From: Sulfuricurvum sp.
GTDB taxonomy: Bacteria > Campylobacterota > Campylobacteria > Campylobacterales > Sulfurimonadaceae
Length of the DNA stretch: 54,353 nt
Assembly (NCBI GenBank): GCA_028710885.1
Contig: JAQTTG010000008.1
Span: forward strand, 1-54,353
Direction: 5' to 3'
Positions 1 through 9,302 of the stretch are shown here, one piece after another; within the stretch, counting starts at the first letter, position 1, and each line of letters starts with the position of its first letter. The position numbers and the translations under genes are program-made. The notes under the pieces are model-generated. The model was not told where the DNA came from. It made no database searches and saw only the letters and a list, made by a program, of their open reading frames with translations.

Positions 1-40
1 GGAGAAGATTTTTAAAAATCAGGAATAAGAAATGTCAAGC

Positions 41-65
41 TACTTTTGGGAGCTTCCCAAAAGTA
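41..65 (-). terminator. Hairpin downstream of mrp
   Basis: A perfect inverted repeat (arms TACTTTTGGGA at 41-51 and TCCCAAAAGTA at 55-65, 3-nt centre) starts 7 bp beyond the mrp stop codon. On the minus strand the stem is not followed by a clear T-run, so it may be a weak terminator or a 3' end-stabilising stem-loop rather than a classical intrinsic terminator. Confidence 0.5.
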
Positions 66-71
66 TGAACC

Positions 72-1235
72 TTAATGACAGCCGCAACCAGTTCCACAGC
101 TTCCGCTGCTCTCTTGTTTCGGTGCCGTTGCAGTAGAACATGCCGAGACACCTGGAGGGGTATTCGGTTGGATCGCTTGATTATCCACCCCACCATCTTC
201 GTTGATTTTTTCAATCGTTGCCCAAAGATCTTCCGCCGCTTTCATGTAGCGTTTCGCCGTTTCAGAGGTCGGAGCGTAATACGTTACCGGTTTTCCCTCA
301 TCTCCGCCGGTACGAATGGCAGGTTCGATCGGAATTTCGGCAAGGATACAGGTCTCGAACTGATCCGCCATCGCTTTGGATGTCCCTTTGCCGAAAATAT
401 CGTACTCGACACCCGTATCAGGAGCGATAAATCCGGACATGTTTTCAACAACACCCGCGATAGGGATATGGAGTTTTTTGAACATATCCAAACTTCGGCG
501 TGAATCATCGAGAGAGACCATTTGAGGAGTTGTCACCGTTACCCCGACAGTAACCGGAACACTTTGAGCCAACGTCAATTGTGCATCACCTGTACCCGGA
601 GGCATATCGATGACCAAACAATCCAAATCAGACCATAGTATATCGCGTAAAAATTGCTCAATCGCTTTCATAACCATCGCACCGCGCCAGATAAGCGATT
701 GCCCCTCTTCCATCAACGAACCCATTGACATCACTTCTACGCCATACGCTTTGATCGGAAGAACTTTATTCCCAATAACTTCCGGCTTTTGACCATCAAG
801 CCCCATCATACGCGGGATATTCGGGCCATAGATGTCAGCATCCAATAGACCCACTTTTTTCCCTTGCATTGCAAGAGCTACCGCGAGATTTACCGAAGTT
901 GTCGATTTACCGACTCCCCCTTTACCCGAACTCACCATGATGAAATTTTTCACCTGAGGGGCAATATTTTTCCCTTTGGACGAGCTCTCACGCGGCATTT
1001 TCGGTGCAGTGATATTAATGACAACTTCTGATGCACCAGAGCGTTTGAGTTCCTCGGTTGCTTCTGTGGTAATCTGATGTGCTACTTCAGGGGCACTTGA
1101 AGTGATGTCTATCGTTACACTGACATTTTTCCCCTCAACTTTGATCTCTTTGACAAATCCGAATGTCACGATGTCTTTCGTGAACCCCGGATAGGTTACT
1201 TTTGATAATGCCGATTTTACAATTTCTTCTGTCAT
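72..1235 (-). CDS. mrp: Mrp/NBP35-family ATP-binding Fe-S carrier protein
   Basis: A 387-aa cytoplasmic P-loop ATPase of the Mrp/ApbC family, which carries and transfers Fe-S clusters to apoproteins. An N-terminal MIP18/DUF59 domain covers about residues 1-75. The deviant Walker A SGKGGVGKST is at 103-112, followed by LLDADIYGPN and VIDMPPGTGD motifs. The usual CPxC pair after ENMSGF is replaced here by non-Cys residues (APDT), while the extreme C-terminus carries a Cys-rich tail (SCGTGCGCH). It lies 23 bp after thiC on the same strand with a good AAGGAG ribosome site, so the two are probably co-transcribed; ThiC is itself a [4Fe-4S] enzyme and a plausible client (inference). Family assignment is firm. 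Confidence 0.95.
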   Translation of the reverse strand: MTEEIVKSALSKVTYPGFTKDIVTFGFVKEIKVEGKNVSVTIDITSSAPEVAHQITTEATEELKRSGASEVVINITAPKMPRESSSKGKNIAPQVKNFIMVSSGKGGVGKSTTSVNLAVALAMQGKKVGLLDADIYGPNIPRMMGLDGQKPEVIGNKVLPIKAYGVEVMSMGSLMEEGQSLIWRGAMVMKAIEQFLRDILWSDLDCLVIDMPPGTGDAQLTLAQSVPVTVGVTVTTPQMVSLDDSRRSLDMFKKLHIPIAGVVENMSGFIAPDTGVEYDIFGKGTSKAMADQFETCILAEIPIEPAIRTGGDEGKPVTYYAPTSETAKRYMKAAEDLWATIEKINEDGGVDNQAIQPNTPPGVSACSTATAPKQESSGSCGTGCGCH

Positions 1236-1258
1236 GAAAATATTCTCCTTAATTTGTT

Positions 1259-2689
<1,431 letters not shown>

Positions 2690-2692
2690 CTA

Positions 2693-2767
2693 AAAGGGTC
2701 GTATCTGTTTTAATCTAGATTAAAAACTTCAAGAGTATTTAGGAATAGACATCCTTAATCCTCTTGA
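2693..2767. promoter_or_regulatory. Inverted repeats between divergent thiC and ispDF
   Basis: The divergent spacer holds a perfect 18-bp palindrome TTTTAATCTAGATTAAAA at 2708-2725 and, 3 bp further, an imperfect inverted repeat (TCAAGAGTATTTAGG at 2729-2743 against CCTTAATCCTCTTGA at 2753-2767). Both contain a TTAATC/GATTAA-like half site. A short GACCC...GGGTC stem lies just to the left, near 2686-2702. Their position fits operators or protein-binding sites for one or both divergent genes; the regulator is unknown. Confidence 0.45.
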
Positions 2768-2816
2768 TATATTCTATAATTTATCGCAAACAAGATAAAA
2801 AAAAGCTTTTTGAGTG

Positions 2817-2822
2817 TATAAT
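2817..2822 (+). promoter_or_regulatory. -10 box of the ispDF promoter
   Basis: TATAAT preceded by TG (extended -10 style), 31 nt before the TTG start of ispDF. A second TATAAT lies at 2775-2780. No good -35 is seen for either, which is usual for Campylobacterota sigma70 promoters. Confidence 0.5.
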
Positions 2823-2852
2823 TTCGTAACAGTTTTCAAAATAGGATACAAT

Positions 2853-3974
2853 TTGTCTGATTTGACCCTTGTTTTGCTAGCCGCGGGTAACTCAAGCCGT
2901 TTTAAAGTACCTGTAAAAAAACAATGGCTCCGTATTGGACATGATCCATTATGGCTTTATGTTACTTACCGTATCAAAAAAGCTCTTCCTGATGTTAACA
3001 TTATTTTATGTGCCCATGCGGATGAAATACCTTTTATGCGTGCTATGTGTGATTTTACTATTGTTGCTGGAGGCAATACCCGACAACAATCTCTTAAAAA
3101 TGCTCTCATAGAGGTTAAAACTCCTTACGTGATGGTTACCGATGTCGCCCGTGCATGTATTAATAGCGATCTCATTAACAGATTAATAGAGTCTAAAACA
3201 TTAGCAGATACAATAGTGCCCACACTGGATGTACATGATACAGTTGTGTATGCTAATACCACAATAGAACGTGATCAGGTCAAACGCATCCAAACTCCCC
3301 AACTTTCTAAAACAGAAGTATTACGACTTGCTCTTGATACGGATATTGAGTTTACAGATGAAAGTAGCGCGGTAGTCGCTTATGGCGGTACACGGCATTT
3401 TATTATGGGTGATCCTCACGCAGCTAAACTCACCATGAGCTCCGATGTAGGATCTCTTGAATGTTTAAATCCCCCTTCAAACATTACTTTTACAGGAAAT
3501 GGCTTTGATGTTCACCCTTTTGAAGAGGGAAAACCAATGGTATTAGGTGGTGTCGCTATCGAAAGTCCTTTAGGCTTTAAAGCGCACAGTGATGGTGATG
3601 TCGCAATTCATGCTCTCATTGATGCGCTTCTAGGTGCAGCATGTTTAGGAGACATAGGTATGCTGTTTCCTGATACCGACGATAATTTTAAAGACATTGA
3701 TTCAAAAGAGCTCTTAAAACAATGTGTCAATAAGCTGCATCAATTTGGATTTGTCATATTACATGCTGATATAACTATCATTGCACAAGCACCCAAAATT
3801 GCTCCTTATAAAGATTTAATGCGACGTACACTCTCTACCTTGCTCCATCTTCCACCTGCACGGGTAAATGTTAAAGCGACAACAACAGAACATCTTGGAT
3901 TTATCGGACGTAAAGAAGGGGTTGGAGTGATCGCTACTGCATCAGTACACTATTTTGATTGGAAAAACGGATGA
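2853..3974 (+). CDS. ispDF: Bifunctional IspD/IspF isoprenoid enzyme
   Basis: A 373-aa fusion of 2-C-methyl-D-erythritol 4-phosphate cytidylyltransferase (IspD, about residues 1-205; nucleotide-binding LLAAGNSSRF near the N-terminus) and MECDP synthase (IspF, about 210-373; metal-binding DVH and HSDGDV motifs, FIGRKEG near the end). It catalyses two non-consecutive MEP-pathway steps in the cytoplasm. The fusion is characteristic of Campylobacterota and alphaproteobacteria. The TTG at 2853 is preferred: it has TAGGA 6 nt upstream and places the protein start next to the first beta strand as in homologues; an upstream in-frame start at 2814 overlaps the -10 box. The stop overlaps the next gene's ATG (ATGA), so the two are translationally coupled. 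Confidence 0.95.
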   Translation: MSDLTLVLLAAGNSSRFKVPVKKQWLRIGHDPLWLYVTYRIKKALPDVNIILCAHADEIPFMRAMCDFTIVAGGNTRQQSLKNALIEVKTPYVMVTDVARACINSDLINRLIESKTLADTIVPTLDVHDTVVYANTTIERDQVKRIQTPQLSKTEVLRLALDTDIEFTDESSAVVAYGGTRHFIMGDPHAAKLTMSSDVGSLECLNPPSNITFTGNGFDVHPFEEGKPMVLGGVAIESPLGFKAHSDGDVAIHALIDALLGAACLGDIGMLFPDTDDNFKDIDSKELLKQCVNKLHQFGFVILHADITIIAQAPKIAPYKDLMRRTLSTLLHLPPARVNVKATTTEHLGFIGRKEGVGVIATASVHYFDWKNG

Positions 3975-4858
3975 ATATACTTATAATCGAAAACGAGATC
4001 TATCTCGCACAAAGTATCGCTTCAAAACTTAGCGATTTAAGTCATAATTGCGATATCAGCAGCTCGACAAAAGAGGGTCTTCGCGGAATACCCTATGATG
4101 TCGTACTCCTTTCTACCAACATTAGTGGTCAAGATATCTACCCCGTTATAGAAGCCTATAAAAATGCCGTCGTTATCTTGATGGTAAGCTATATCAGTAA
4201 CGATACTGTTTCAAAACCTCTTGCTGCCGGCGCCAAAGATTATATCCTCAAACCATTTATGATCGAAGAACTGATCCGTAAAATCCAACATTTTCAAAAC
4301 CATGAGCGCCTCCGTCGTCAAAATCAAACGTATGAGCGCTATTTAACCCATACCTTTAATTCCATCAATGTAGATGAGGATCTGGATAAAACAGAATTGC
4401 CTCTTTTTATTTGCAGTGGATATCAAAAATATGCTGATGCTTTTGCATTTCGCTATGCGGCGCACCGCGATAAACCGATTCATTTTATCTCACTTACTTC
4501 GGCTAAAGCATTTAATGATATCGCGTCATTATCTGATGATTCAGTTCTTTATATCACTGATTTTCAAAACCTGAAAAAAAGTGATACCAAAGCTTTTTAC
4601 GAACTCGTAAATGGACGTCCTTGCATTATTGCCAGTACGGATCATATTGACCATCCCCCTTATCGTGTTATTGAGATAGAAACAGAAAATCATCTCTTTG
4701 ACCAAGGTGAAATATTACCGATTGAAGAATATGTTAAGTATATCATGGTCCATTTTCAAAATCGATTCCCAGATACTGAACTCTCTAAAAAATTGGGAAT
4801 TTCACGAAAAAGCTTATGGGAAAAGAGAAAGAAATATGGCATCGTCAAGAAAAAATAG
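3971..4858 (+). CDS. HP1021/CemR-like orphan atypical response regulator
   Basis: A 295-aa regulator with an N-terminal receiver fold (1-115), a middle region (about 120-260) and a C-terminal Fis-type helix-turn-helix (ELSKKLGISRKSLWEKRKK). The phosphoacceptor Asp is absent: where LLD is expected the sequence reads LLST (Ser48), and the acidic pair is EN rather than DD, although the Lys of LKPF (K94) is kept. Its place directly after ispDF and before a sulfurylase-like gene matches H. pylori HP1021 and C. jejuni Cj1608 (CemR), which are phosphorylation-independent regulators of redox, energy metabolism and, in Helicobacter, oriC activity. ATG at 3971 overlaps the ispDF stop; an upstream start at 3959 lies inside ispDF and is unlikely. 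Confidence 0.88.
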   Translation: MNILIIENEIYLAQSIASKLSDLSHNCDISSSTKEGLRGIPYDVVLLSTNISGQDIYPVIEAYKNAVVILMVSYISNDTVSKPLAAGAKDYILKPFMIEELIRKIQHFQNHERLRRQNQTYERYLTHTFNSINVDEDLDKTELPLFICSGYQKYADAFAFRYAAHRDKPIHFISLTSAKAFNDIASLSDDSVLYITDFQNLKKSDTKAFYELVNGRPCIIASTDHIDHPPYRVIEIETENHLFDQGEILPIEEYVKYIMVHFQNRFPDTELSKKLGISRKSLWEKRKKYGIVKKK

Positions 4859-6026
4859 AGCTCTATATATTGACCACGAGGCTGTATCTGCCCTCATTTT
4901 GCTAAAATCAGGAATGCTCAGCCCTGTTAATGCATTAATGAATGCAGCGCAAAGCAAAGAAGTTTTAGCAACAGGAATGTTTCAAGAACGAACTTTCCCT
5001 TTTCCTCTAATCCTTTCCCCTAGTGGAAAAGTGAATGAAACCATTCTTACAAGTGCTTCCAAAGGCGAAATGCTAGATCTAGTATGCGACAACAAGATAG
5101 TGGGAGAGCTCTGTGTAGATGAAGTATTTCAAATCGACCCGCGTGAGCGATTACGCCAAATTTACGGGACTGAGGATTTATCTCATCCAGGAGTATATGC
5201 CACTCACAAGCGTTTAGGAAAATACGCAATATGTGGTGATTACAGTATCGATCTTTCTCCTGTTGAGTCCATTCAGAAAATGATTGAAGAAGCGAAAGAG
5301 CAAACCAGTGCAGAACATATCACTGCTATTTTTATGGCTGCGAATCCACTCCATCGTGCACATGAACGACTTATTCGACAAAGTTTGGAGCGCACAGACC
5401 TTATTATTCTTTTTCTGTTAAAGCCCTATAATAGTGCAAATCTCAGTTATGAGCTACGCTATCAAACATTAGAATTTTTTGTCGAAAATTATCTTCCTCG
5501 CAATCGCGTGGTTATTGTTCCGCTTGAAAGCAGTTATATCTTTGCCGGAAGCAATGAAGTAATTCTAGATGCCATTGTTGCCAAAAACTATGGTTGTGAC
5601 CGTCTGATGATTGGTCAAAATCATGCCGGAATCGGAATGTATTACGATCACAACTCCAATAAATCAATTTTAGATCGTCTTATCGGAATCGATATTGAAG
5701 TAGGTATCGCAAGCGAATACGTCTACTGTAACCAATGTAAAACACTTGTCAGTGTCCAAACTTGTCCACATGGTCATCATCACCATATCTCATACCATTC
5801 CGAATCGATTTTAGAATTGATGCAACAAGGGCTACTTCCACCTGCTGTTTTAGTAAGAAAAGAGATCTCAGCTATGATCGTTGCATCCCTTTATCCGAAT
5901 CGTTTTAAAAATCTTGCAAAACTCTATTATGACATCATGCCCGTTAACGGTTTACTCGAAGAACATACGGAAAAAGATTTTTACGTAGAACTCATGAGAC
6001 TTTACCAAACTACCTCTTTAAATTAA
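4836..6026 (+). CDS. Sulfate adenylyltransferase-like protein (degenerate motifs)
   Basis: A 396-aa homologue of bacterial ATP sulfurylase with the N-terminal PUA-like and central nucleotidyltransferase domains. HRAH of the HxxH motif is kept (NPLHRAHE), as is the zinc-type CxxC...CPH element (YCNQCK, TCPHGHHHH). Several substrate-binding motifs are altered: the usual Q-x-RNP reads MAANP, the arginine of the AGPRE-type motif is gone (FAGSNE), GRDHAG reads GQNHAG, and SGTxxR reads HSESIL. It may therefore be a sulfurylase relative with another substrate; C. jejuni Cj1609 has the same synteny. ATG at 4836 is chosen because upstream codons from 4698 lie within the regulator gene in another frame; the 23-bp overlap implies coupling. 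Confidence 0.75.
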   Translation: MASSRKNRALYIDHEAVSALILLKSGMLSPVNALMNAAQSKEVLATGMFQERTFPFPLILSPSGKVNETILTSASKGEMLDLVCDNKIVGELCVDEVFQIDPRERLRQIYGTEDLSHPGVYATHKRLGKYAICGDYSIDLSPVESIQKMIEEAKEQTSAEHITAIFMAANPLHRAHERLIRQSLERTDLIILFLLKPYNSANLSYELRYQTLEFFVENYLPRNRVVIVPLESSYIFAGSNEVILDAIVAKNYGCDRLMIGQNHAGIGMYYDHNSNKSILDRLIGIDIEVGIASEYVYCNQCKTLVSVQTCPHGHHHHISYHSESILELMQQGLLPPAVLVRKEISAMIVASLYPNRFKNLAKLYYDIMPVNGLLEEHTEKDFYVELMRLYQTTSLN

Positions 6027-6038
6027 AGGAAACCTATT

Positions 6039-6551
6039 ATGAATTTACAGTGGTTTTTTCTTACTGTCGGATACAGTGGACTATCGCCAAAAGCTCCAGG
6101 GACCATGGGAACGATTGTATCTCTACCGATAGGAATAGCAATACTCCTATTTTTTGGACCACAAACGCTCTTTTTAGCTACAATCCTAATCACTTTAATT
6201 GCTATTAAAATCATTGATCGCTATGAAAACAGCGCTGATGAGCATGATGACAGTCGCATTGTGATTGATGAGTTGGTTGGAATGTGGTTTGCCCTCTCAA
6301 TAGCACCTGGAATCGGATTTGATGCAGCTACACTTATGCAATGGAACAATGGAATCGCTTTACAGATTTTTTTAAGTTTTTTATTTTTTAGACTTTATGA
6401 TATCAAAAAGCCTTCCATAATCGGTCGTATTGACCGTGAAACAAAAGGGGGGCTTGGAGTAATGGGAGATGATGTTATTGCAGGGTTTGCTGCTGGGATT
6501 ACCTCTGCCCTTATTTGGCAAGTTATACTCAAATCAGGTCTAATCAACTAA
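6039..6551 (+). CDS. pgpA: Phosphatidylglycerophosphatase A
   Basis: A 170-aa inner-membrane phosphatase that dephosphorylates phosphatidylglycerol phosphate in phospholipid synthesis. PgpA-type motifs include SGLSPKAPGTMGT near the N-terminus, the DDSRIVIDELVGMW segment, and GVMGDDVIAG near the C-terminus; three to four hydrophobic helices are visible. AAAGGA sits before the ATG. It is the last gene of the ispDF cluster, as in C. jejuni (Cj1607-Cj1610), and its 3' end overlaps the convergent diguanylate cyclase gene by 8 bp. Confidence 0.92.
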   Translation: MNLQWFFLTVGYSGLSPKAPGTMGTIVSLPIGIAILLFFGPQTLFLATILITLIAIKIIDRYENSADEHDDSRIVIDELVGMWFALSIAPGIGFDAATLMQWNNGIALQIFLSFLFFRLYDIKKPSIIGRIDRETKGGLGVMGDDVIAGFAAGITSALIWQVILKSGLIN

Positions 6552-8352
6552 CAACGCAATTTCTCCCCATCTCTTTTGCGCGATAGAGTTTTTCATCAAC
6601 TCGATGTAATAATTCATCGGCATTTTCGCCTCTTTTCCACTCTGCGACCCCTATCGAACACGTTATGTGATTTACTGGTGCAAAATCATGCGCTTCCACT
6701 GCTTTACAAAGTGACTCCGCCAATTTTGTTGCCGTATAGAGCCCATTTTGCGGAAGTAAAATAACAAATTCCTCACCGCCCCATCGCGCAATTATGTCAC
6801 TCTTTCGTATGCCACCTAATAATACGTGAACTAATTTTTTTAATACTTCATCCCCCACTAAATGTCCATAAGAATCATTGACATTTTTAAAATGGTCAAT
6901 ATCGATCAGTAACATCGACATTTCATGTGCATACCGTTCAGACAATGTAATAAAATGATCCAAATTTTTATCAAATTGGAATCGATTAGATATTTGGGTT
7001 AACACATCCAGCGTTGCCAGTTCATTGAGTTTTGTAATATCCGTAAATACTACTACATGACGTATCTGATTTTTATAATCCATTTGTTGAGAATGGACAG
7101 TAAAAATGGATGCCTTGCCCTCACGAGACATTTTAACTTTATGTTCAATGTTTGGATAAAACATTAAGTACTCTGTCCATAACATATCATCCATTTTTGC
7201 TTTAAGATACTCATCTGATTCCCCTTCTTCAAAAAAATCACAAATACATTGATGTTCTAAACGAAAGGAAGTCAAGTCTGAATATCCAAAAAAATCAAAA
7301 AATGCTTGATTAGCATAAATAATAGTCTCACCATCCGTCACAATGACTATATTATGCTCTGAATCTAAAATTGTGTGAATATATTGTTCTTGTAAATTTA
7401 ATTTCTCAAAAAGTCGATTAAATATATACTCAAAAACTCCCCAAAAAACAATAATCATGATCAATGTTAACAAAACACTTCCCATCACGATTTCGATCAA
7501 TCCACGGTACCCCTTACTAACATCATTTATAGTTAATATGACACCAATATTACGCTTAAGTGAATCTTTTAAAAAAAGAGGATTAATTTCATAATCTTTT
7601 TTATTTAATGTAATGACACGCGATTGCATCTTTGAATTATTTTTAGCAAAAAGTGCCATCAACTCTTTTTGATCATCACGAATTGCAGAATATCGATACA
7701 TTCCAATACCATTTTTATAAAATCTCTCATCAGCTGCACCCAATAAGTCTTGATGAATCAATAAAACACTCTCAGAAGCTGTATATTTTTTAATCTTCTC
7801 TATAAAATAATTCGTATCAATCCCAAATTCCAAAGCACCGATGTAATTTGCCCCTTCAAAAACAGGTACCACGATACGATAAGCAATACCCCGTATCCCA
7901 CCCTCAAAACCACTTAGTAACTTATGTGATTTATGTACTTCACGAAGCATTGGTCTGCGCGAAGCAATATCATCTCCAAAAAGTTCTTTACGATGCATAC
8001 GTAAAATTGAGAGTCCATTAGATGCATGAAACTGCATAATTATTAATGAGGGGTTTTCTTCACGAAGAGTTTTATACCGAGGATAAGAAAGATTATAAAG
8101 AGCTTGTGTATCACGCTTTTTTATCGCATCAGAAACCCCTTCTGAATGAATATTTGAAAATGCACGAAAACTATAAAAATGTTCAGTATCTTTTAACATT
8201 GCATCAAATGTTAATTTGACATTTGCAGATGAGCGCTCAGCACGTTGTAATGCAAATTCGTGCTCTTGAAATATATGATAATAGGTCAACGTCGTCGATA
8301 CGATCATAACAATCAGGGCGATTAATAACTGCGCTCGGAGTTTAAAACTCAT
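6544..8352 (-). CDS. Membrane diguanylate cyclase with Cache-like and PAS sensor domains
   Basis: A 602-aa membrane protein: TM helix at about 7-25, periplasmic double-Cache-like sensor (about 30-285, with FGDDIASRRPML and GFEGGIRGIAYR), second TM at about 287-310, PAS domain (about 325-440) and GGDEF domain (about 445-602). The catalytic signature is GGEEF at 525-529, and RKSD five residues upstream is an RxxD inhibitory I-site, so it should make c-di-GMP with product feedback. The start follows GGGGGA. Only 22 bp separate it from the upstream acidic-protein gene, making it probably the last gene of the molybdoenzyme unit and linking respiratory gene expression with c-di-GMP (inference). Confidence 0.92.
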   Translation of the reverse strand: MSFKLRAQLLIALIVMIVSTTLTYYHIFQEHEFALQRAERSSANVKLTFDAMLKDTEHFYSFRAFSNIHSEGVSDAIKKRDTQALYNLSYPRYKTLREENPSLIIMQFHASNGLSILRMHRKELFGDDIASRRPMLREVHKSHKLLSGFEGGIRGIAYRIVVPVFEGANYIGALEFGIDTNYFIEKIKKYTASESVLLIHQDLLGAADERFYKNGIGMYRYSAIRDDQKELMALFAKNNSKMQSRVITLNKKDYEINPLFLKDSLKRNIGVILTINDVSKGYRGLIEIVMGSVLLTLIMIIVFWGVFEYIFNRLFEKLNLQEQYIHTILDSEHNIVIVTDGETIIYANQAFFDFFGYSDLTSFRLEHQCICDFFEEGESDEYLKAKMDDMLWTEYLMFYPNIEHKVKMSREGKASIFTVHSQQMDYKNQIRHVVVFTDITKLNELATLDVLTQISNRFQFDKNLDHFITLSERYAHEMSMLLIDIDHFKNVNDSYGHLVGDEVLKKLVHVLLGGIRKSDIIARWGGEEFVILLPQNGLYTATKLAESLCKAVEAHDFAPVNHITCSIGVAEWKRGENADELLHRVDEKLYRAKEMGRNCVVS

Positions 8353-8374
8353 ATAATCCCCCTTTAAACAAATG

Positions 8375-8866
8375 TTAGATCATCAGCGGGTCATCCGTTG
8401 GTTCAATTTCTTCAAAATCTTCAACAATCTGGTCCAATACTTTCTGTGTTCTTTTTATTTTATCTATATTTTCGTCAAATATCTCTTTTGATGCAGGAAA
8501 TGCAACTGAGAGTTCTTGATATATGAGTATTCGTCCACCGAAATGACGATTAAACTCATCAAAAGCACTGCGTAAATAAGATTTTTTAGTCGTATGCCGA
8601 AAGAGTGCTTTTATCATCCGCTTTCGCTCTTTAATCGGAATCGATTCATCAATTGCTTCAGCAACACGTTTAATGTCTAAACGCGATAAATAGACACCAC
8701 AATGAAATGGAGCCAACAATTTATCAGTGAGATCATCAACAAAACCAGGAACTGGTTCATTATCAGGATCGTTTTCTTCACTAATATCACAATCACCCGT
8801 ATCGCATTTTTCACGTACAAACTGATCAAATTCTGCTTTTAAATCATTTAAATCATTATGACTCAT
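8375..8866 (-). CDS. Acidic protein of unknown function in molybdoenzyme operon
   Basis: A 163-aa predicted cytoplasmic protein that I do not recognise. It is rich in Asp/Glu, with a Cys pair near the N-terminus (CDTGDC, about residues 20-25), a helical middle part with a basic stretch (KERKRMIKALFRHTTKKS) and an acidic C-terminus (EDFEEIEPTDD). No signal peptide or TM segment is visible. Its start codon overlaps the 3' end of the AroE-like gene by 11 bp and it is followed 22 bp later by the diguanylate cyclase. Placement after TorD-like and polyferredoxin genes suggests a role in assembly or electron supply for the molybdoenzyme; this is guilt by association only. Confidence 0.8.
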   Translation of the reverse strand: MSHNDLNDLKAEFDQFVREKCDTGDCDISEENDPDNEPVPGFVDDLTDKLLAPFHCGVYLSRLDIKRVAEAIDESIPIKERKRMIKALFRHTTKKSYLRSAFDEFNRHFGGRILIYQELSVAFPASKEIFDENIDKIKRTQKVLDQIVEDFEEIEPTDDPLMI

Positions 8867-9302
8867 ATTTCTCTCCCATAGTTAATTCATAAAAATAGTG
8901 ACACATTGAATTCATTGCAATATCATCTGCAAAATAGTTTGATTCGGCAAATTTTTCTAATGCTTTTGGCATAATCAGTTCACCAATCAACTTTCCACTT
9001 TTAATAAATATACAATCACAATATCCTTGAAGCTGTGCAAATTCAGAAAGACCGTCCAACAAATCAAAGACGATATCTTGATATTCGCTTGATATTACAG
9101 CACCGTTTAGTTTTGAATTTCGCATTTGCGAAATCGTAAAAACCAAATCATCAGGACGAATATTCATCGGTATTACCATAGCATTTACATTTTTGGCTTT
9201 AAATAGTTTATTCACAGTAACAGAAAAACGATTGCTGTGAGCCTCTTCACCTATAAAACCAAAAAGCTTTGTTTCAACAGTAATTTCATTATTTTGATTC
9301 AT
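8856..9302 (-). CDS. Stand-alone AroE N-terminal-like domain protein (probable pseudoenzyme)
   Basis: A 148-aa protein whose whole length resembles the substrate-binding domain of shikimate dehydrogenase: LFGFIGEEAHSNRFS at the place of the HSxSP loop, then the helix-strand pattern to LNGAVISS, and a QGYCDCIFIKSGKLIGE segment matching the GAVNTI...GRLxGxNTD region. The SKDH catalytic Lys (NVTxPxK) and Asp (NTD) are not conserved and there is no NADP-binding domain, so dehydrogenase activity is unlikely. The ATG at 9300-9302 overlaps the polyferredoxin stop (ATGA); a longer in-frame start at 9359 would read through that gene and is rejected. A chaperone or ligand-binding role in the operon is inference. 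Confidence 0.72.
   Translation of the reverse strand: MNQNNEITVETKLFGFIGEEAHSNRFSVTVNKLFKAKNVNAMVIPMNIRPDDLVFTISQMRNSKLNGAVISSEYQDIVFDLLDGLSEFAQLQGYCDCIFIKSGKLIGELIMPKALEKFAESNYFADDIAMNSMCHYFYELTMGEKYES

Noticed and set aside
7..20. GATTTTTAAAAATC palindrome at the left edge
   Set aside because: Short, A/T only in the core, and expected by chance in this composition; context beyond the window edge is missing.
169..177. Tat signal in the polyferredoxin (NRRDFFKTF; coordinates here are residue numbers of that protein)
   Set aside because: The twin-Arg stretch is internal, with no hydrophobic segment after it, so it is not an export signal.
75..503. Plus-strand reading frame opposite mrp
   Set aside because: Arg/Phe-rich translation with no domain; it is the shadow of the well-supported mrp gene.
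2814..2852. Longer ispDF N-terminus from an upstream start
   Set aside because: It overlaps the TATAAT box and lacks a ribosome site; the TTG at 2853 has TAGGA at correct spacing and fits homologues.
4698..4835. N-terminal extension of the sulfurylase-like protein
   Set aside because: These codons lie inside the upstream regulator gene in another frame and have no family counterpart.
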